Assembly (NCBI RefSeq): GCF_024128855.1
Contig: NZ_JAMYDV010000017.1
Coordinates: 1-64,000 of the forward strand
Reading direction: 5' to 3'
From: Rhodovulum tesquicola
GTDB taxonomy: Bacteria; Pseudomonadota; Alphaproteobacteria; Rhodobacterales; Rhodobacteraceae
DNA: 64,000 nt
The notes under the pieces are model-generated. The model ran no database searches. It was not told the DNA's origin and worked only from the letters and a program-made list of their open reading frames with translations. Shown piece after piece: positions 25,560-34,185 of this stretch. Within the stretch, counting starts at the first letter, position 1. Every line of letters begins with the position of its first letter. The position numbers and the translations under genes are program-made.

Positions 25560-27115
25560 TGTCCGACCTGATCGAGGACGAGGGGCCGGGCGGCAATGCG
25601 CCGGAATTCACCGTTTCGGAAATCTCGGGCGCGGTGAAGCGCACGATCGAGGGCGCGTTCACCCATATCCGCGTGCGCGGCGAGGTGGGCCGCGTCAGTC
25701 GCCCGCGTTCGGGCCATGTCTATCTGGACCTCAAGGACGACCGGAACGTGCTGGCAAGCGTGATCTGGAAGGGCGCCGCCGCCCGTCTGGCGACCCAGCC
25801 CGAGGAGGGGATGGAGGTGATCGCCACGGGGCGGCTGACCACCTTCGGCGGGCAGTCGCGCTATCAGATGGTGATCGAGGACATCCAGCCCGCCGGGATG
25901 GGCGCGCTGATGGCGATGCTGGAAAAGCGCAAGGCGGCGCTGGCGGCCGAGGGGCTGTTCGCCGCCGAGCGCAAGCGGGCGCTGCCCTATCTTCCGCAGG
26001 TGATCGGGGTGGTGACCTCGCCCTCGGGGGCGGTGATCCGCGACATCCTGCACCGGCTGCGCGACCGCTTTCCGCGCCGGGTGCTGATCTGGCCGGTGGC
26101 GGTGCAGGGGGCGTCCTGCGCGCCGGAAGTGGCGCGCGCGATCCGCGGCTTCAACGCGCTCGCGCCGGGCGGACCGATCCCGCGGCCCGATCTGCTGATC
26201 GTGGCCCGCGGTGGCGGCAGCCTGGAGGATCTGTGGGGCTTCAACGAGGAAATCGTGGTGCGCGCCGCGGCCGCGTCCGAGATCCCGCTGATCTCGGCCG
26301 TGGGGCACGAGACCGACACGACGCTGATCGACCTTGCCGCCGACCGCCGCGCGCCCACGCCCACGGCCGCCGCCGAGATGGCGGTGCCGGTGCGGCTTGA
26401 CCTGCTGGCCGCGATCGACGGGTTCGAGGCGCGGCGCTCGCAGGCGATTGCCCGGGCGCTGGGCCAGCGGCGTCAGCGGCTGGCCGATCTGTCGCGCGCG
26501 TTGCCCCGGCCCGAGACATTGGTTCAGGCGGCGGCGCAGCGGCTGGACCGCGCGTCGGAGCGGCTGCCCATGGCGATCCGCGCCCGCGTCAGCCGCGAGC
26601 GTCTGCGCCTGTCCGAGGCTGCCGCGGCCTTGCGCCCCGCGACGCTGAGGCGGCGGATCGCGCAGGAGGCCTGGCGGCTTGAGGATCGCGCGGGGCGGGT
26701 GGCGCCCGCGCTGGAGCGGCTGATCGGCCTGCGCCGACAGCAGCTTGACGCCCGCGCCGCGCGGCTGCGCCCCGAGGCGGTGGGGCGCCAGATCGCGGCG
26801 CGCGGGCAGGCGCTGGCCGCGCTGGACCGGCGGCTGGCCGCGGCAATGGAGGCGGGGATCGAGCGGCGCCGCACCAGGCTGGATGCGCTTGACCGGGTGC
26901 GTCAGGGGCTTGGCTATGAGGAAACGCTGAAGCGCGGATTCGCGGTGGTGCGGGGCGATGGCCGCGTCGTGACCACGAAAACCGCCGCCGAAACCGCCGG
27001 GGCGCTGGAGATCGAGTTCCGGGATGGCAGGCTTGCCATCGGCGGCCCGGCCGACAAGGCGCCGAAGCGGCCGCGCAAGGCGGGCGATCCGCCGGATCAG
27101 GGCAGCCTGTTCTGA
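25556..27115 (+). CDS. xseA: Exodeoxyribonuclease VII large subunit
   Basis: This 519-residue nuclease subunit cleaves single-stranded DNA from both ends together with XseB. The N-terminal OB-fold (FTVSEISGAVKRTIEGAFTH to about residue 110) is followed by the catalytic core with VIGVVTSPSGAVIRDILHRL, LIVARGGGSLEDLWGFNEE and ISAVGHETDTTLIDLAADRR. The region from about 290 to 450 is an arginine-rich coiled coil, and GYEETLKRGFAVV is the C-terminal segment. It overlaps the preceding gene by four bases. The xseB gene is not in the window. Confidence 0.95.
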   Translation: MMSDLIEDEGPGGNAPEFTVSEISGAVKRTIEGAFTHIRVRGEVGRVSRPRSGHVYLDLKDDRNVLASVIWKGAAARLATQPEEGMEVIATGRLTTFGGQSRYQMVIEDIQPAGMGALMAMLEKRKAALAAEGLFAAERKRALPYLPQVIGVVTSPSGAVIRDILHRLRDRFPRRVLIWPVAVQGASCAPEVARAIRGFNALAPGGPIPRPDLLIVARGGGSLEDLWGFNEEIVVRAAAASEIPLISAVGHETDTTLIDLAADRRAPTPTAAAEMAVPVRLDLLAAIDGFEARRSQAIARALGQRRQRLADLSRALPRPETLVQAAAQRLDRASERLPMAIRARVSRERLRLSEAAAALRPATLRRRIAQEAWRLEDRAGRVAPALERLIGLRRQQLDARAARLRPEAVGRQIAARGQALAALDRRLAAAMEAGIERRRTRLDALDRVRQGLGYEETLKRGFAVVRGDGRVVTTKTAAETAGALEIEFRDGRLAIGGPADKAPKRPRKAGDPPDQGSLF

Positions 27116-27125
27116 TCCGGTCGGT

Positions 27126-27536
27126 TCAGACCCCGACCTCGGGGCCGGTGCAGATCAGCGGCTCGCGGCTTTGTTCGACCTCGATCAGTTCGGTCTGCAT
27201 CGGGTCGTTCTCGAACCGCGCCATCAGACCCGTGGGCGAGCGGTAGAAGCTCCAGCATTGCGGATCGTCGGGCCTGTGGTCATAGACAAAGCAGATCTGG
27301 CCCTGCTGCTCGTACCAGCTGCCTTCGGTGCATTCGCCGTCGAGAAAGGTCCAGATCACCCGCCGCCCGCCGAGATATTGCTCGGCCCCGTAGGCAAGGC
27401 CGCGGGAGGCGTAGAACAGGGTCTTGCCGGTGGCGTAGCGCTCGAACTCCTCGCCGCTCATCGCCTGGGGTTCGGCTGCAAGGGCAGGCGTGGCGAGGGC
27501 GGCGACCAGGGGCAGGGCGGTCAGGAGGGCGCGCAT
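27126..27536 (-). CDS. Secreted hypothetical protein
   Basis: This 136-residue protein has a clean signal peptide ([20 protein letters not shown], cleaved before AEPQ). The mature part of about 116 residues has four cysteines that could pair in the periplasm ([21 protein letters not shown] and LICTGP). [11 protein letters not shown] and [19 protein letters not shown] recall small periplasmic proteins of Rhodobacteraceae with a repeated G-x-W-x-x-x-G-x-x-C-F pattern, but no function is known. AGAAGGA precedes the ATG. It converges with xseA (10 bp gap) and is divergent from ftsY. Confidence 0.75.
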   Translation of the reverse strand: MRALLTALPLVAALATPALAAEPQAMSGEEFERYATGKTLFYASRGLAYGAEQYLGGRRVIWTFLDGECTEGSWYEQQGQICFVYDHRPDDPQCWSFYRSPTGLMARFENDPMQTELIEVEQSREPLICTGPEVGV

Positions 27537-27747
27537 TCCGTTTCCTTCTCTTGTCATGGTCGAAGTCTGCCAGAGCGGCGCGCGAATGGCCAGTGGCCGG
27601 GGTGCGGCGGCAGGCGGCATCGTCCGCGTGCCGGTCAGCGGGCAGGATGGGGCGGCCGTGACCCTGGGGGCGGGGTGGCCCTCTTCCAATGGGGCGCGTT
27701 TGCGCATAGGTCAGGGCAGGCGCGGACGCGGGGGCGCAGGAGGCGAG

Positions 27748-30045
27748 ATGGCGTTCTTCAAGAAGCTCAGGGACAGGCTGCGGGGCTCGTCCTCGAAGAT
27801 CGAGGAGGGGCTTGAGGCCATCGTGCGCGAGGGCGGCCGGGAAGAGGAGATCGAGGTCGAGGAGCCCGGTCCCGAGCAATCCGGCCCCGAAGCTGCCCGC
27901 GAGGCCGAGGCGCCCGGATCCGATGCGGCGGATGCGCCCGAGGCGCGGCCCGCGCCCCTGGTGCTGGGAGCCGCGCTCGCGGTTCCGCCCGAGCCGGTAC
28001 AGCGCGCGGACCTGCCCGCCGACCCGCCCCGGGCCGAGGCCGAAGCCGCGCCCGAACCGGAGCCGGAACATCCGCCCGTGTCTATGGTCGAACCCGAGCC
28101 GGAACCTGAAGCTGCGCCCGAACCCGAGCCGGAACCGCTGCCCACACCGCCGGTCGAACCGGAACTCGAGCCGGAGCCTGAACCCGAGCCTGAACCGGTG
28201 CCCGAGCCGGAACCGGAACCTCTGCCCGAGCCTCCGGTCGAACCGGAACGCGAGCCCGAGCCTGAACCGCAGCCCGCAGCGGCGACCGGCTGGGCGCCCG
28301 CGCCTGCCTGGCCGCCTGCGCCCGAGCCCGTGACGGGATGGGCGCCTGCGCCCGCCTGGCCCGCCGCGCCCGAACCCGAAGCCGGGCAGGCGGTCGAGAT
28401 GCCCGCGCCGGACGCGGTCGCGGAACAGGCGCCGACCGAATCGGCAGAGGCCGAACCGGCGGGCGCGGCGCTGGCCGAGGAACCGGACGAGGCCGCCGCC
28501 GACACCGCCGCCGCCCCCGAAATCGAGGCCGAGCCAGCCGCGCCCATGCGCGAGGCCGAAGCCATTCCCCCGACTCCGGAGCCGGATCCCGTCCTGACGG
28601 TCGAGGCGGAGGCCGAATCCGGGGAAGAACCCGAGCCGCTGCCGGAACGGGAGTCGCTGGTCGAGCCGGAACCTGTGCTGCCGACCGCAGTTGCAGAAGA
28701 ACCGGAACCGTTGCCCGAACCGGAACGGGCGCAACGGGTCGAGCCGGAGCCGGAGCCGGAGCCGCTGCCCGAAGTTGCGGAAGAACCGGAGCCGGAACCG
28801 CTGCCGGAGCCGGAGTTGCCGGTCGAGCCTGAGCCGGAGCCGGAATCCGAACCTCTGCCGGTTCCGCCGGTCGAGCCGGAACCGCTGCCCGAGCCGGAGC
28901 CGGAACCCGCGCCCGAACCGGAGCCCGAGCCGGAACCGGCGCCGGTGGAATTGCCGTCCGCGCCGCCCGAGATCCCGCCGCCGCCGCCCGTCGAACTGCC
29001 CGCGCCGCCTGTCGAACTGCCCGACTGGACGCCGCAGGAGGTGCCGCCGCCCGAGGGGCCTGTCGAGATGCCCTATGAGCGCGGGGTCTCGGCGCTGGAG
29101 GCGCTGGAGCGGGGCGGGGTCGTCGAGGAGGTCGAGGAAGAGGAGGAGGCGCCGCGCCGCGGGTTCCTTGGCCGCGTCCTGGGCCGCACGATCCGCAAGA
29201 AGACGGTGATCCGGCGCGAGCTGGACGACGACATGCTGGAAAGCCTGGAAGAGCTGCTGATCACCTCGGATCTGGGGGTGGACACCGCGATGCGGGTGAC
29301 GGCGAACATGGCCGAGGGCCGGTTCGGCAAGCGGCTGTCGGTCGAGGAGATCAAGGAGCTTCTGGCACACGAGATCACCCGGATCATGGAACCCGTGGCA
29401 AGGCCGATGCCGCTATATCCCAAGAAACCGCAGGTGGTGCTGGTCGTCGGCGTCAACGGATCGGGCAAGACCACGACGATCGGCAAGCTGGCCAGCCAGT
29501 TCCGCGCAGCGGGAAAGTCGGTGATCATCGCCGCGGGCGACACGTTCCGCGCGGCCGCGGTCGAGCAGTTGCAGGTCTGGGGCAAGCGCGCGGGCGTGCC
29601 GGTGATGACGGCGGCGCAGGGGACGGACCCGGCCTCGCTGGCCTTTGACGCGATGGCGCGGGCCGAGGCGGAGGGCGCGGATCTGCTGCTGATCGACACG
29701 GCGGGGCGGTTGCAGAATCGGCAGGACCTGATGGCGGAACTGGAAAAGATCGTCCGCGTGATCCGCAAGCGCGACGAGACCGCGCCGCATAACACGCTGC
29801 TGGTGCTGGATGCGACCACCGGGCAGAACGCGGTCACCCAGGTCGAGATCTTCCGCAAGCTGGCGGATGTCTCGGGCTTGGTGATGACCAAGCTGGACGG
29901 CACGGCCAAGGGCGGCGTGCTGGTGGCGCTGGCCGACAAGTTCGGCCTGCCGATCCATGCCATCGGGGTGGGCGAGCAGATCGACGACCTGGCCCCCTTC
30001 GAGCCCGAGGATTTCGCGCGCGCGCTGGCGGGGCTGGATGCCTAG
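27748..30045 (+). CDS. ftsY: Signal recognition particle receptor FtsY with long Pro-Glu domain
   Basis: This 765-residue GTPase docks the SRP-ribosome complex at the membrane. The NG domain (about 485-765) is intact: [15 protein letters not shown] (from 568), [24 protein letters not shown] and [10 protein letters not shown]. Residues 1-30 ([13 protein letters not shown]) form the amphipathic membrane-targeting helix. Between them lie about 435 residues of acidic Pro-Glu sequence with [16 protein letters not shown]-type repeats and a duplicated GWAPAPAWP unit. E. coli FtsY is 497 residues, so the acidic domain is more than twice as long here. It heads an operon with a DMT transporter and yciB. 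Confidence 0.95.
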   Translation: MAFFKKLRDRLRGSSSKIEEGLEAIVREGGREEEIEVEEPGPEQSGPEAAREAEAPGSDAADAPEARPAPLVLGAALAVPPEPVQRADLPADPPRAEAEAAPEPEPEHPPVSMVEPEPEPEAAPEPEPEPLPTPPVEPELEPEPEPEPEPVPEPEPEPLPEPPVEPEREPEPEPQPAAATGWAPAPAWPPAPEPVTGWAPAPAWPAAPEPEAGQAVEMPAPDAVAEQAPTESAEAEPAGAALAEEPDEAAADTAAAPEIEAEPAAPMREAEAIPPTPEPDPVLTVEAEAESGEEPEPLPERESLVEPEPVLPTAVAEEPEPLPEPERAQRVEPEPEPEPLPEVAEEPEPEPLPEPELPVEPEPEPESEPLPVPPVEPEPLPEPEPEPAPEPEPEPEPAPVELPSAPPEIPPPPPVELPAPPVELPDWTPQEVPPPEGPVEMPYERGVSALEALERGGVVEEVEEEEEAPRRGFLGRVLGRTIRKKTVIRRELDDDMLESLEELLITSDLGVDTAMRVTANMAEGRFGKRLSVEEIKELLAHEITRIMEPVARPMPLYPKKPQVVLVVGVNGSGKTTTIGKLASQFRAAGKSVIIAAGDTFRAAAVEQLQVWGKRAGVPVMTAAQGTDPASLAFDAMARAEAEGADLLLIDTAGRLQNRQDLMAELEKIVRVIRKRDETAPHNTLLVLDATTGQNAVTQVEIFRKLADVSGLVMTKLDGTAKGGVLVALADKFGLPIHAIGVGEQIDDLAPFEPEDFARALAGLDA

Positions 30046-30063
30046 GGGTCGTCAGGGCCGGCG

Positions 30064-30969
30064 ATGACCGACTGGCTGATCTCGATCGAGGGGACCGCGA
30101 CCGGGCATCGGGTCGCGGTGATGCTGGCGCTGATGGCGGCGGTGCTGCATGCGGTCTTTGGTGCGTTGCAGAAGGGGCGGCACGATCCCTGGCTGTCGCG
30201 CGGGGCGATCGATTTCTGCTATGGCGCGATTGCGGCGCCGCTGGCGCTGTTCGTGGTGCCCTGGCCCGAGCCGCATATGTGGCCGATCTTTGCCTGGGTC
30301 TTCGTGATCCATCTGGGCTACAAGATCGCGCAGGGCCATGCCTATTCGCGCGGCGCCTATACGGTGGTCTATCCGGTGGTGCGCGGGACCGGGCCGCTGT
30401 TCACGGTGATCGGGGCCTATCTGCTGTTCGGCGAGGTGTTCACGCCGGTCCAGTGGCTGGGGGTGGCGGTGCTGCTGGCGGGGATCTTCGGGCTGGCGGC
30501 CTATAACCTGATCCACTGGCAGCTGGACCGCGAGACGCTGAAACCGGCGCTGATGCTGGCGCTGCTGACCGGCGGGTTCGTGGCGCTTTACACCACCTAT
30601 GACGCCTATGGCATAAGGGCCACGGCGGATCCGTTCACCTTTCTGGCGTGGTTCTTCTTCATCGACGGGTTGACGGTGATGCCCTGGCTGGCCGCGATGC
30701 GCTGGGCAAGGATGGCGCATCGGCCTGCATTGGGGCCCTTGATGCTGCGCGGGCTGGCGGGGGGCGTGGTGGCGTTCTTCAGCTTTGGCGCGGTCATGCT
30801 GGCGACGCGGCTGGACAAGGTGGGGCAGGCGGCGGTACTGCGCGAGACCTCGACCGTGTTTGCGGCGCTGATCGGCTGGCTGGTGCTGCGCGAGACGGTC
30901 GGGCCGCGGCGGCTGGCGCTGATGGCATTGATCGCGGCAGGTGCCGTGATCGTCGAGATGGGAGGCTGA
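30064..30969 (+). CDS. DMT-family (EamA) transporter
   Basis: This 301-residue protein has ten hydrophobic segments arranged as two EamA repeats, for example VAVMLALMAAVLHAVFGALQ and the terminal RRLALMALIAAGAVIVEMG. ARGTGPLFTVIGAYLLFGE-like sequence (here VVRGTGPLFTVIGAYLLFGE) at the end of the first repeat is characteristic. EamA proteins export small metabolites; the substrate here is unknown. It begins 18 bp after ftsY and ends 6 bp before yciB, so the three are probably one transcription unit. Confidence 0.88.
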   Translation: MTDWLISIEGTATGHRVAVMLALMAAVLHAVFGALQKGRHDPWLSRGAIDFCYGAIAAPLALFVVPWPEPHMWPIFAWVFVIHLGYKIAQGHAYSRGAYTVVYPVVRGTGPLFTVIGAYLLFGEVFTPVQWLGVAVLLAGIFGLAAYNLIHWQLDRETLKPALMLALLTGGFVALYTTYDAYGIRATADPFTFLAWFFFIDGLTVMPWLAAMRWARMAHRPALGPLMLRGLAGGVVAFFSFGAVMLATRLDKVGQAAVLRETSTVFAALIGWLVLRETVGPRRLALMALIAAGAVIVEMGG

Positions 30970-30975
30970 CGCCCG

Positions 30976-31590
30976 ATGGATGACAGGAAACCGATCAATC
31001 CCGGCCTGAAACTGGCGCTGGAGCTTGGCCCGATCGCGGCCTTCTTCGTCGGCTATCTGATGCTGCGCGAGAAGGTCTTTACCATCGCGGGCACGGACTA
31101 TGACGGCTTCGTGCTGGCGACCGCGGGTTTCATCCCGCTGATCCTCTTGACCACGGCTCTGTTGTGGCGGCTGACGGGCCATATCTCGAAGATGCAGGTC
31201 GCGACGGCGGTGCTGGTCGTGGTGTTCGGCGGGCTGACGGTCTGGCTGAACGACGAACGCTTCTTCAAGATGAAGCCGACGATCATCTATGCGCTGTTCG
31301 CGGGGGTGCTGGGCGTGGGGCTGTTGCGCGGGCAGTCCTACCTGCAATTCGTGATGGAGGAGGTGATGCCGATGCAGCGGGCGGGCTGGATGATCCTGAC
31401 CCGGCGGCTGACCGCGTTCTTCGCCGGGCTTGCGGTGCTGAACGAGGTGATCTGGCGCACGATGTCGACCGATATGTGGGTCAATTTCAAGACCTTCGGC
31501 CTGACCATCGCGATCTTCGCCTTCTTCATGGCGCAGGGCAAGCTGTTCGAGAGATACGGGACCGAGGGCAAGAAGAAGGACGGCGCCTGA
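30976..31590 (+). CDS. yciB: YciB-type inner membrane septation protein
   Basis: This 204-residue protein has about five membrane helices and the YciB signatures LKLALELGPIAAFFVGYL, FFKMKPTIIYALFAGVLG and NEVIWRTMSTDMWVNFKTFG. YciB (septation protein A) is linked to cell-envelope integrity and division in enterobacteria; the molecular role is unsettled. GGGAGG overlaps the end of the preceding gene and lies nine bases before the ATG. It ends a unit with ftsY, a neighbourhood common in Rhodobacteraceae. Confidence 0.93.
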   Translation: MDDRKPINPGLKLALELGPIAAFFVGYLMLREKVFTIAGTDYDGFVLATAGFIPLILLTTALLWRLTGHISKMQVATAVLVVVFGGLTVWLNDERFFKMKPTIIYALFAGVLGVGLLRGQSYLQFVMEEVMPMQRAGWMILTRRLTAFFAGLAVLNEVIWRTMSTDMWVNFKTFGLTIAIFAFFMAQGKLFERYGTEGKKKDGA

Positions 31591-31644
31591 GCGGGTGCCG
31601 CCCGGCTTGACGCATGCTGCGCGACGGCCTATCAGATGCGCCAT

Positions 31645-31700
31645 CGTGGCGATTTGTTCACCGGATTGCGGGCCACGTTAAACATGCCGCTAAAGAGGTC
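31645..31700 (+). ncRNA. SAM-II riboswitch aptamer
   Basis: CGTGGCGATTTG, then GATTGCGGGCCACG, then TTAAACATG and CCGCTAAAGAGG reproduce the SAM-II consensus in order. CGTGGC pairs with GCCACG as P1, the TTAAACA linker follows, and the CGCTAAAG end forms the pseudoknot with the P1 loop. SAM-II aptamers are found in Alphaproteobacteria ahead of methionine-synthesis genes. Binding of S-adenosylmethionine here should let the terminator at 31710-31739 form and shut off metZ. Confidence 0.92.
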
Positions 31701-31709
31701 AGGGCCCAG

Positions 31710-31739
31710 CCCCCGACGTCTTGGACGGTGGGGGTTTTT
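31710..31739 (+). terminator. Riboswitch-controlled terminator of metZ
   Basis: CCCCCGACGTC and GACGGTGGGGG form an 11-bp stem (one A-G mismatch, one G-T pair) with a TTG loop and end in TTTTTC. It starts 10 bp after the SAM-II aptamer and 23 bp before metZ, so the switch acts by transcription attenuation. Confidence 0.88.
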
Positions 31740-31761
31740 CTTTGCGCGGAGGGCGCGGGCG

Positions 31762-32931
31762 ATGACGGGCAAGTGGTCGAAGCGGACGCAGGCAGTCCAT
31801 GGCGGGGCGCGGCGCAGCCAGTATGGCGAGTTGTCCGAGGCGCTGTTCCTGACCCAGGGCTTCGACTATCCCAGCGCGGGCGCGGCCGAGGCGCGGTTCA
31901 TCGAGGCGGGCCCGGACGAGTTCATCTATGCCCGCTACGGCAATCCCACCGTGGCGATGTTCGAGGACCGGCTGGCCGGGATCGAGGGGGCCGAGGCGGG
32001 CTTTGCCACCGCGTCCGGCATGGCGGCGGTCAATGGCGCGCTGATGGCGAGCGTGCGGGCGGGCGACCGGGTGGTGGCGGCGCGCGCGCTGTTCGGATCC
32101 TGTCTGCATATCCTTGAAGACATCCTGCCGCGGTTCGGGGTCGAGGTGGCCCTTGTCGACGGCACCGACCTGGACCAGTGGCGCGACGCGATCACGCCGG
32201 GCACCCGCGTGGTGTTCTTCGAGGCGGTCTCGAACCCCACGCTGGAGGTGATCGACACGGCGGCGGTGGCGGCGCTGGCCCATGCGGCGGGGGCCCGGGT
32301 GATCGTGGACAATGTCTTTGCCACGCCGGTCTTTTCGCGCGCCATCGAGCAGGGCGCCGATCTGGTGGTCTATTCCACCACCAAGCATGTGGACGGGCAG
32401 GGGCGCTGCCTGGGCGGCATGATCCTCGGCCCGCGCGACATCGTGCGCGGGCCGGTCGAGACCTACATGAAGCATACCGGCGGCGCGATCAGCCCGTTCA
32501 ACGCCTGGGTGATGCTCAAGGGGCTGGAGACGCTGGACCTGCGGGTGCGGGCGCAGGCGGCGGGCGCGCTGGCGATTGCCGAGGCGCTGGAAGGCGATGC
32601 GCGGCTGTCGCGGGTGATCTATCCCGGGCTGCAAAGCCATCCGCAGCACGCCTTGTTCCCCGAGGGCGGCACGGTGCTGGCGATCGAGCTTGCGGGCGAC
32701 AAGGAGGCGGCATTCGCGCTGCTCGACCGGCTGGAGATCTGGCGAATCTCGAACAATCTGGGCGACGCGAAGAGCATCGCGACCCATCCCGCCACCACGA
32801 CGCATCAGCGCCTGCCCGAGGATCGCAAGGCCGCGCTGGGCATCTCGCCGGGTCTGCTGCGGCTGAGTGTCGGGCTGGAAGACCCGGACGACCTGATTAC
32901 CGACCTGAAATCCGCGCTGGATGCGGTCTGA
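31762..32931 (+). CDS. metZ: O-succinylhomoserine sulfhydrylase
   Basis: This 389-residue Cys/Met-metabolism PLP enzyme makes homocysteine directly from an activated homoserine and sulfide. The PLP lysine is Lys208 in YSTTKHVDGQGRCLGG, and FIYARYGNPTVAMFE and GFATASGMAAVNGALM are family signatures. The family name is MetZ; an O-acetylhomoserine substrate cannot be excluded. The start is fixed by GGAGGG eight bases upstream, and earlier in-frame ATGs lie within the riboswitch. It is controlled by the SAM-II element immediately upstream, which fits the pathway. Confidence 0.94.
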   Translation: MTGKWSKRTQAVHGGARRSQYGELSEALFLTQGFDYPSAGAAEARFIEAGPDEFIYARYGNPTVAMFEDRLAGIEGAEAGFATASGMAAVNGALMASVRAGDRVVAARALFGSCLHILEDILPRFGVEVALVDGTDLDQWRDAITPGTRVVFFEAVSNPTLEVIDTAAVAALAHAAGARVIVDNVFATPVFSRAIEQGADLVVYSTTKHVDGQGRCLGGMILGPRDIVRGPVETYMKHTGGAISPFNAWVMLKGLETLDLRVRAQAAGALAIAEALEGDARLSRVIYPGLQSHPQHALFPEGGTVLAIELAGDKEAAFALLDRLEIWRISNNLGDAKSIATHPATTTHQRLPEDRKAALGISPGLLRLSVGLEDPDDLITDLKSALDAV

Positions 32932-33036
32932 TCGGGGCGCGCGGCAAAAAACCGCCATTTGCCGTGGACATTTGGCCGCGGGCGCCCATCTTTAGCCTCC
33001 GTCGGATACGATGGATGCGAAAGGGAGGGGCCGAAG

Positions 33037-34140
33037 ATGAATGTCCATAACCGCGAGATCGACGCAAGGCCCGGGCGCGAGGAGGCCGAGCGCGCGCTGG
33101 AGATCCTGCGCCGCTGGGCGGATGCGGCATCCGAGTCGGACCTGGCCACGGCCGATCCCGCGCTGGCCGCGCTGGTCGCGGGCCGTCCGGCGGGGGGCTA
33201 TCCGGCCTTCAGCCGCGCCTATCCCCATGGCTTTCAGGCCGACGATGCCTACAAGGCGACCATGCCCGATTTGCAGAACGGCCCCGCCAGCCTGATCCGC
33301 GGCGCGAAGCGGCCGATCCAGCATGTCGGCATCTCGAATTTCCGCCTGCCGATCCGGTTCCATACCCGCGACAATGGCGATCTGACGCTGGAAACCTCGG
33401 TCACGGGCACGGTCAGCCTGGAGGCCGAGAAGAAGGGCATCAACATGTCCCGCATCATGCGCAGCTTTTATGCGCATGCCGAACGGACCTTCAGCTTCGA
33501 GGTGATCGAGGCGGCGCTGGACAGCTACAAGAGCGATCTGGAAAGCTTTGACGCGCGGATCATGATGCGGTTTTCCTTTCCGATGAAGGTCCGCTCGCTG
33601 CGCTCGGGGCTTGAAGGATTCCAGTATTACGACTTTGCGCTGGAACTGGTGGAACAGGCCGGTGTGGTCAAGAAGATCATGCACATGGACTATGTGTATT
33701 CCTCGACCTGCCCCTGCTCGCTTGAACTTTCCGAACATGCGCGCCGCGAGCGGGGCCAACTGGCGACGCCGCATTCGCAACGCTCGGTGGCGCGGATCTC
33801 GGTGGTGCTGGATGCGGCGGCGCCCTGCCTGTGGTTCGAGGATCTGATCGAACTGTGCCGCTCGGCGGTGCCGACCGAGACGCAGGTCATGGTCAAGCGC
33901 GAGGACGAACAGGCATTCGCGGAACTGAACGCGGCCCATCCGATCTTTGTCGAGGATGCCGCGCGGCTGTTCTGCGAGGCGCTGGAGCGCGATCCGCGGA
34001 TCGGCGATTTCCGCGTGGTGGCCAGCCATCAGGAAAGCCTGCACAGCCATGACGCGGTCAGCGTCCTGACCGAGGGGCCGACCTTTGCCGCCGAGAGCCT
34101 GGACCCCAAGCTGTTCGCAACCCTGATCCATAACGGCTGA
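33037..34140 (+). CDS. folE2: GTP cyclohydrolase FolE2
   Basis: This 367-residue type IB GTP cyclohydrolase converts GTP to dihydroneopterin triphosphate for folate or queuosine synthesis. Signatures include RPIQHVGISNFRLPI, KGINMSRIMR, the metal-ligand cysteine block VYSSTCPCSLELSEHA, and the C-terminal VVASHQESLHSHDAV. FolE2 enzymes can use metals other than zinc. The length is longer than Bacillus FolE2 (304), with about 50 extra N-terminal residues. AAGGGAGGGG precedes the ATG. I see no clear Zur site upstream. Confidence 0.95.
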   Translation: MNVHNREIDARPGREEAERALEILRRWADAASESDLATADPALAALVAGRPAGGYPAFSRAYPHGFQADDAYKATMPDLQNGPASLIRGAKRPIQHVGISNFRLPIRFHTRDNGDLTLETSVTGTVSLEAEKKGINMSRIMRSFYAHAERTFSFEVIEAALDSYKSDLESFDARIMMRFSFPMKVRSLRSGLEGFQYYDFALELVEQAGVVKKIMHMDYVYSSTCPCSLELSEHARRERGQLATPHSQRSVARISVVLDAAAPCLWFEDLIELCRSAVPTETQVMVKREDEQAFAELNAAHPIFVEDAARLFCEALERDPRIGDFRVVASHQESLHSHDAVSVLTEGPTFAAESLDPKLFATLIHNG

Positions 34141-34185
34141 GGCGCCGCTTGACAGCTATGACGCGCCCGGCCAAGCCTGCGCGTC

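Noticed and set aside
27980-29040. Repetitive DNA resembling a CRISPR or minisatellite array
   Set aside because: The repeats are short, irregular and in frame with ftsY, and encode Pro-Glu sequence. There are no unique spacers of constant length.
32959-33036. An N-terminal extension of FolE2
   Set aside because: AAGGGAGGGG precedes MNVHNREI, and the 26 upstream residues are not typical of the family.
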